DNA of 64,000 nt from Prosthecodimorpha hirschii (GTDB lineage: Bacteria > Pseudomonadota > Alphaproteobacteria > Rhizobiales > Ancalomicrobiaceae), in contig NZ_LJYW01000001.1 in assembly GCF_001305515.1 (NCBI RefSeq), forward strand, positions 730,307 to 794,306, in the 5' to 3' direction. A model generated the notes under the pieces. That model saw only the letters and a program-made list of their open reading frames with translations. It had not been told where the DNA came from and made no database searches. The first letter of the stretch is position 1. Every line of letters starts with the position of its first letter. Shown in pieces: positions 60,541 to 64,000 of this stretch. Both the position numbers and the translations under genes were made by a program.

Positions 60541-62329
60541 ACGTCCCATTCTCCTCGCCGCCGGCATGGCCGCGCTGGCCATCGCCGCCTTTGCGGGCGC
60601 GACACAGATCCTCGACACCTATTCGATGAACGTGCTGGTGCGCTCGCTGCTCTATGCGATGGTCGCGCTGACGGTCGACATCCTGTGGGGCTATCTCGGC
60701 ATCCTGACCTTCGGCCAGTCGACCTTCTTCGGCATCGGCGCCTATGCGGCCGGACTGGTCTTCATGCATGTCGGCTTCTCGCCCGGCACAGCCGTCCTCG
60801 CCCTGGCGGCCGGCATCGCGATCGCCGTCCTGGTCGCCGCCGTCGTCGCCTGGCTCGCCTTCTGGCACGGCGCCAGCGAACTCTATGCCTCGGTCATCAC
60901 CCTGGTGCTGCCGATCGTCGCCACGCAGGTGATCTTCTCCGGCGGCACCTGGACCGGATCGAGCAGCGGCCTGTCCGGCTTCGAGACCTTCGATCTCTCG
61001 ATCGAGGCCTGGTTCGTGCTCGCCGGATCGCTGCTGGCCGTGGCGACGGCGGCCGCCTGGGTGGTCATGGCAAGCGATGCCGGCCGGCTGATCGTCGCGA
61101 TCCGCGAGAACGAGCAGCGCTGCAAGTATCTCGGCATCGGCACGGCGCGGCTGAAGAGCATCGCCTTCCTGGTATCCGCAGCGCTGGCGGCGGTCGCCGG
61201 CTATGTCTTCGCCGGTTACGCTGCCGTGGTCGCACCCGAGCTGGTCGGCTTCGTGTTCGGCACCGAACTGGTCATCTGGGTCGCGCTCGGCGGCCGCGGC
61301 ACCCTGCTCGGCCCGGTCATCGGCACCGTGCTGGTCGACTACGAGAGCGCGCAGCTCTCCGGCGACTATCCCTTCGTCTGGAAGCTGATCATCGGCCTCG
61401 TCTTCGTCGCCGTCATCGTCGCCCTGCCGCGCGGCTTTCTGCCGATCCTCGGCGACGGCCTGAAGCGGCTCGGCCGCTGGGTCGGGCTCGGCGGCAAGAC
61501 GACGGCCCGGACCGCCACCCTCGTGACGGCCGCCCGCCGCACCGTCGCGACCGCCTCCGACGGCCCGGCCATCCGTATCCGGGGCGTGGCGAAGCATTTC
61601 GGCAGCCTGCCGGTGCTGCGCGGCATCGATTTCGAGGCGCGGGCCGGAGAACTCGTCAGCCTGGTCGGCCCGAACGGGGCCGGCAAGACCACGCTGATGC
61701 GCTGCATCGCGGACGGCTCGGAGCGCTCGGGCGGCACGATCGAGATCGGCGGCGTCTCGATCGGCCGGCTGCCGCCGGAGCGCTGCGTCGCGCTCGGCAT
61801 CGGCCGCAAGTTCCAGATGGCCAATGTCTTCGACAGCCTGACGGTCGCCGAATGCCTGCAGATCGCCCGCACGCGGATCGACCGGCCGTCGCTCGTCAGG
61901 CGCTCGACCGAGCTTGCCCTGCCCGGCCCGGCCGCCCGCGTCGTCGCCACGACCGGCCTCGACCAGCGGCTCGCCACCCCGGCGCGGCTCCTGTCGCACG
62001 GCCAGAAACAGGCGCTCGAACTCGCCATGGTGCTGGCGCTCGAACCGAAGGTGCTGCTGCTCGACGAGCCGACCGCCGGTCTCTCCAAGGCCGAGCGGAT
62101 GCTGATCGGCGGCATCCTGACCGATCTCGCCACGCAAGAGCGGCTGTGCATCCTGCTGGTCGAGCACGATCTCGACTTCGTCCGCGAGATTTCCTCGCGC
62201 GTCGTGGTGCTGCATCAGGGCCGCCTGGTGCTCGACGGCACCGTCGAGGAGGTGGTCGGATCGGAGACGGTCAAGCAGATCTATGCCGGCGCCGGCCATC
62301 ACGGCGCCCCCGCGGAGGCCGCCCGATGA
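60533..62329 (+). CDS. LivM-type permease fused to LivG-type ATPase
   Basis: 598 aa from a GTG at 60533. Residues 1-320 are a LivM-like permease (ILWGYLGILTFGQSTFFGIG, then IRENEQRCKYLGI). A linker of about 30 aa leads to an ATPase with Walker A GPNGAGKT (379-386), the signature LSHGQKQALELA and Walker B LLLDEPTAG with a His switch (EHDLDF). In most operons these are separate proteins; the fusion is continuous with no frameshift seen. Completes the transporter with LivH-like and LivF-like partners. Confidence 0.92.
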   Translation: MAERPILLAAGMAALAIAAFAGATQILDTYSMNVLVRSLLYAMVALTVDILWGYLGILTFGQSTFFGIGAYAAGLVFMHVGFSPGTAVLALAAGIAIAVLVAAVVAWLAFWHGASELYASVITLVLPIVATQVIFSGGTWTGSSSGLSGFETFDLSIEAWFVLAGSLLAVATAAAWVVMASDAGRLIVAIRENEQRCKYLGIGTARLKSIAFLVSAALAAVAGYVFAGYAAVVAPELVGFVFGTELVIWVALGGRGTLLGPVIGTVLVDYESAQLSGDYPFVWKLIIGLVFVAVIVALPRGFLPILGDGLKRLGRWVGLGGKTTARTATLVTAARRTVATASDGPAIRIRGVAKHFGSLPVLRGIDFEARAGELVSLVGPNGAGKTTLMRCIADGSERSGGTIEIGGVSIGRLPPERCVALGIGRKFQMANVFDSLTVAECLQIARTRIDRPSLVRRSTELALPGPAARVVATTGLDQRLATPARLLSHGQKQALELAMVLALEPKVLLLDEPTAGLSKAERMLIGGILTDLATQERLCILLVEHDLDFVREISSRVVVLHQGRLVLDGTVEEVVGSETVKQIYAGAGHHGAPAEAAR

Positions 62330-63030
62330 CGCCCGCCCTCCACATCGACGCGATCTCGGCCGGCTATGGCGAGGCGGTCGTGCTGCGCGAGATCGCGCTC
62401 ACCGTCGCCCCCGGCGAAATCCTGGCCGTGCTCGGCAAGAACGGCACCGGCAAGTCGACGCTGCTGAAAAGCATCATGGGCTACCTGCCCAAGCTCGCCG
62501 GTCGGATCGCGATCGGCGGCGCGGACGTGACGCGCGAGGCGCCGCACCGGATCGCGCGGCGCGGCGTCGCCTATGTGGCGCAGGAGAAGTCGCTGTTCCA
62601 GGACCTGTCGGTCGAGGAGAATATCCGCCTCGCGCTCGCCTCCGACCGCGACTGGCCGAAGGCCCGGGCGGCGGTCGAGCGCTCCTTCCCGTTCCTGCTC
62701 GAACGCATCCGCCAGCGCGCCGGCACGCTCAGCGGCGGCGAGCAGAAGATGCTTCTGATGGCCCGCTCGCTCGCCGCCGACCCGAAGCTCCTGCTGGTCG
62801 ACGAGATCACGGAAGGCTTGCAGCCTTCGGTGATCGAACGGCTCGGCGGCGTGCTGCGCGCCGAACGCGGCCGCAGCGCAGCCGGCATCCTGCTGGTCGA
62901 GCAGCATATCCCCTTCGCGCTCGCGGTCGCGGACCGCTTCGTCGTGATGGACCGCGGCGAGATCGTCGATGCCGGCGCAGCCGGCGCGCCCGGCGCGGCG
63001 GCCGAGATCGCGCGCCATCTCAGTCTGTGA
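62326..63030 (+). CDS. ABC transporter ATPase, LivF type
   Basis: 234 aa. Walker A GKNGTGKST, signature LSGGEQKMLLMA and Walker B LLLVDEITEGL, with QH as switch (EQHIPF). Its start overlaps the fused permease-ATPase stop (ATGA), so subunits are made in balance. The Asp-Glu-Ile variation in place of Asp-Glu-Pro in Walker B is within the LivF range. Confidence 0.93.
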   Translation: MTPALHIDAISAGYGEAVVLREIALTVAPGEILAVLGKNGTGKSTLLKSIMGYLPKLAGRIAIGGADVTREAPHRIARRGVAYVAQEKSLFQDLSVEENIRLALASDRDWPKARAAVERSFPFLLERIRQRAGTLSGGEQKMLLMARSLAADPKLLLVDEITEGLQPSVIERLGGVLRAERGRSAAGILLVEQHIPFALAVADRFVVMDRGEIVDAGAAGAPGAAAEIARHLSL

Positions 63031-63043
63031 GGGGACCCGAAGG

Positions 63044-63787
63044 ATGGAACTGAACACCTTCTCGATCGTCGCGCGCTGTGCGGCGGCCGGCCATCTCGGC
63101 GTCGCGGTCGCGACCGCCGTGCCGGCGGTCGGGTCGATGTGCCCGTTCACGATGGCCGCCACCGGCGCGGTCTCGACCCAGTCCTGGGTCAATCCCTACC
63201 TAGCGCTGGCCGTGCTCGACCGGCTTGCCGGCGGCGAAGACGCCGAGGCCGCGCTCGCGGCGGTGCTGGCCGAGGACGAGGCGGCGGACCTGCGCCAGAT
63301 CGGCGTGGTCGACGGCGCCGGACGCGCGAGCGCCTGGACCGGCGCCGCCTGCACGCCCTGGGCCGGGCATATCGTGGGTGAGGATTTCGCCGTCCAGGGC
63401 AACATGCTGACCGGGCCGGAGGTGATCGACGCCATGGCGGCGGCCTTCCGCGCGTCCGCGGGGGAGGCGCTCGACGAACGGCTGATGCGCGCGCTGGAGG
63501 CCGGCGACGCCGCCGGCGGCGACCGGCGCGGCAAGCAGTCCGCAGCGCTCAGGGTCCATGGGCCGGAAGCCTATCCGCTGCTCGACATCCGCGCCGACGA
63601 GCACCCGCACCCGGTCGGCGAACTGCGCCGCATCCTCGGCATCGCGCGCCTGCAGCTGATGCCCTTCGTCGCCCATATGCCGAAACGCGGCCAGCCGGCC
63701 GGCCCGCAGCCGGCCGCGGTCACCGACGTGCTGGCCCTCGCCCCGCCCGATCGCCCCGGCGGCGGCGGCGCCTATCCGGCGCGCTGA
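63044..63787 (+). CDS. DUF1028 family putative Ntn-hydrolase
   Basis: 247 aa. It begins MELNTFSIVARCAAAGHLGV, followed by VATAVPAVGSMCPF, TQSWVNPYL and AVQGNMLTGPEVIDAM, the DUF1028 pattern (Ntn-hydrolase-like fold). The C-terminal extension has a His/Asp-rich DIRADEHPHPVGELRR segment. DUF1028 genes often stand with amide, peptide or ureide utilisation genes, which fits here. Its start is 13 nt after the transporter ATPase stop. Confidence 0.88.
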   Translation: MELNTFSIVARCAAAGHLGVAVATAVPAVGSMCPFTMAATGAVSTQSWVNPYLALAVLDRLAGGEDAEAALAAVLAEDEAADLRQIGVVDGAGRASAWTGAACTPWAGHIVGEDFAVQGNMLTGPEVIDAMAAAFRASAGEALDERLMRALEAGDAAGGDRRGKQSAALRVHGPEAYPLLDIRADEHPHPVGELRRILGIARLQLMPFVAHMPKRGQPAGPQPAAVTDVLALAPPDRPGGGGAYPAR

Positions 63788-63856
63788 CGCGCCTTGCCGC
63801 GTTGCACCCAGGCCTCCCGCCGGCGCCCGTACACGGGGCAGGACTCGACGCAAAAA

Positions 63857-63879
63857 AGGGGCGACCGATGGCCGCCCCT
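63857..63879. terminator. terminator hairpin between convergent genes
   Basis: AGGGGCG (63857-63863) pairs with CGCCCCT (63873-63879) around a 9-nt loop. On the minus strand it is followed by TTTTTTG, so it ends the leftward gene at 63921; it may also stop rightward reading. Confidence 0.65.
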
Positions 63880-63920
63880 CGCCTTCAAATGGGTCGGTCG
63901 GGCCGCGCCGGCCCGCGCCC

Positions 63921-64000
63921 TCAGACCCGCTCGCCGATCCGGATCGGCTCGGCGCCGGCGACATTCACGATCGGCGACTGCCGGCGCACGGTCAGCTTGT
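63921..64000 (-). CDS. C-terminal end of a leftward gene (partial)
   Basis: The last 25 codons before a TGA at 63921-63923 read KLTVRRQSPIVNVAGAEPIR and end IGERV. A terminator hairpin with a T-run follows, which supports a real gene end. Too little is present to name the product. Confidence 0.5.
   Translation of the reverse strand, partial: KLTVRRQSPIVNVAGAEPIRIGERV

Overview
The window is high-GC DNA with tightly packed operons, ATGA-type overlaps, a pyruvate dehydrogenase E1-beta carrying its own lipoyl domain and an Fds-type soluble formate dehydrogenase. This suggests an alphaproteobacterium, most likely Hyphomicrobiales/Rhizobiales; I cannot name a species. All calls come from reading the sequence; no database search was run.

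Left chromosomal arm (1-22746). An M23 endopeptidase is followed by a leftward lipoate/pyruvate dehydrogenase block: ftsB, pdhA, pdhB, pdhC, two unknown small genes, lpdA, three small membrane-protein genes, lipA, ratA and a GNAT acetyltransferase. LipA makes the lipoyl cofactor used by PdhB and PdhC, and Lpd reoxidises it. Next is an acyl-CoA module (SDR, FadR-type GntR regulator, ACAD10/11-like dehydrogenase, APH-fold kinase) resembling 4-hydroxyacyl-CoA catabolism. A LysR regulator then precedes the NAD-dependent formate dehydrogenase operon fdsGBAD.

Mobile element (22774-50440, about 27.6 kb). It is inserted in the 3' end of a tRNA-Lys(UUU) gene. A 49-bp duplication of the tRNA 3' end marks both ends, and a tyrosine recombinase lies next to the right end. 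It carries a large primase-helicase, terminase-small-subunit-like genes, a tail tape-measure protein with small tail-type genes, and a leftward operon of nine unrecognised small genes. I see no terminase large subunit, portal or capsid gene, so it resembles a phage satellite or a remnant prophage. Its centre is a cargo zone: an OLD-family ATPase/TOPRIM nuclease overlapping a restriction-endonuclease/STAND NTPase, and, divergently, a caspase-like protease overlapping a HIRAN-domain protein. An AT-rich beta-propeller protein gene also lies there. Several promoters of the element carry GAAC-N7-GAAC, the alphaproteobacterial LexA (SOS) box, so the host SOS response probably controls it. The element also holds unusual palindromes: a 21-bp inverted repeat inside the primase-helicase gene and four covarying hairpins between convergent operons.

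Right arm (50441-64000). A Crp/Fnr regulator is followed by a light-sensing group: heme oxygenase, a bacteriophytochrome with HWE kinase and fused receiver, and a BLUF-like protein that lacks the usual photoactive residues. Then comes an amide-utilisation locus: AmiC-like sensor, AmiR/ANTAR antiterminator, a leader with a strong intrinsic terminator, a nitrilase-superfamily amidase, and a branched-chain-amino-acid/urea-type ABC transporter in which permease and ATPase are fused. A DUF1028 protein and the end of a leftward gene close the window.
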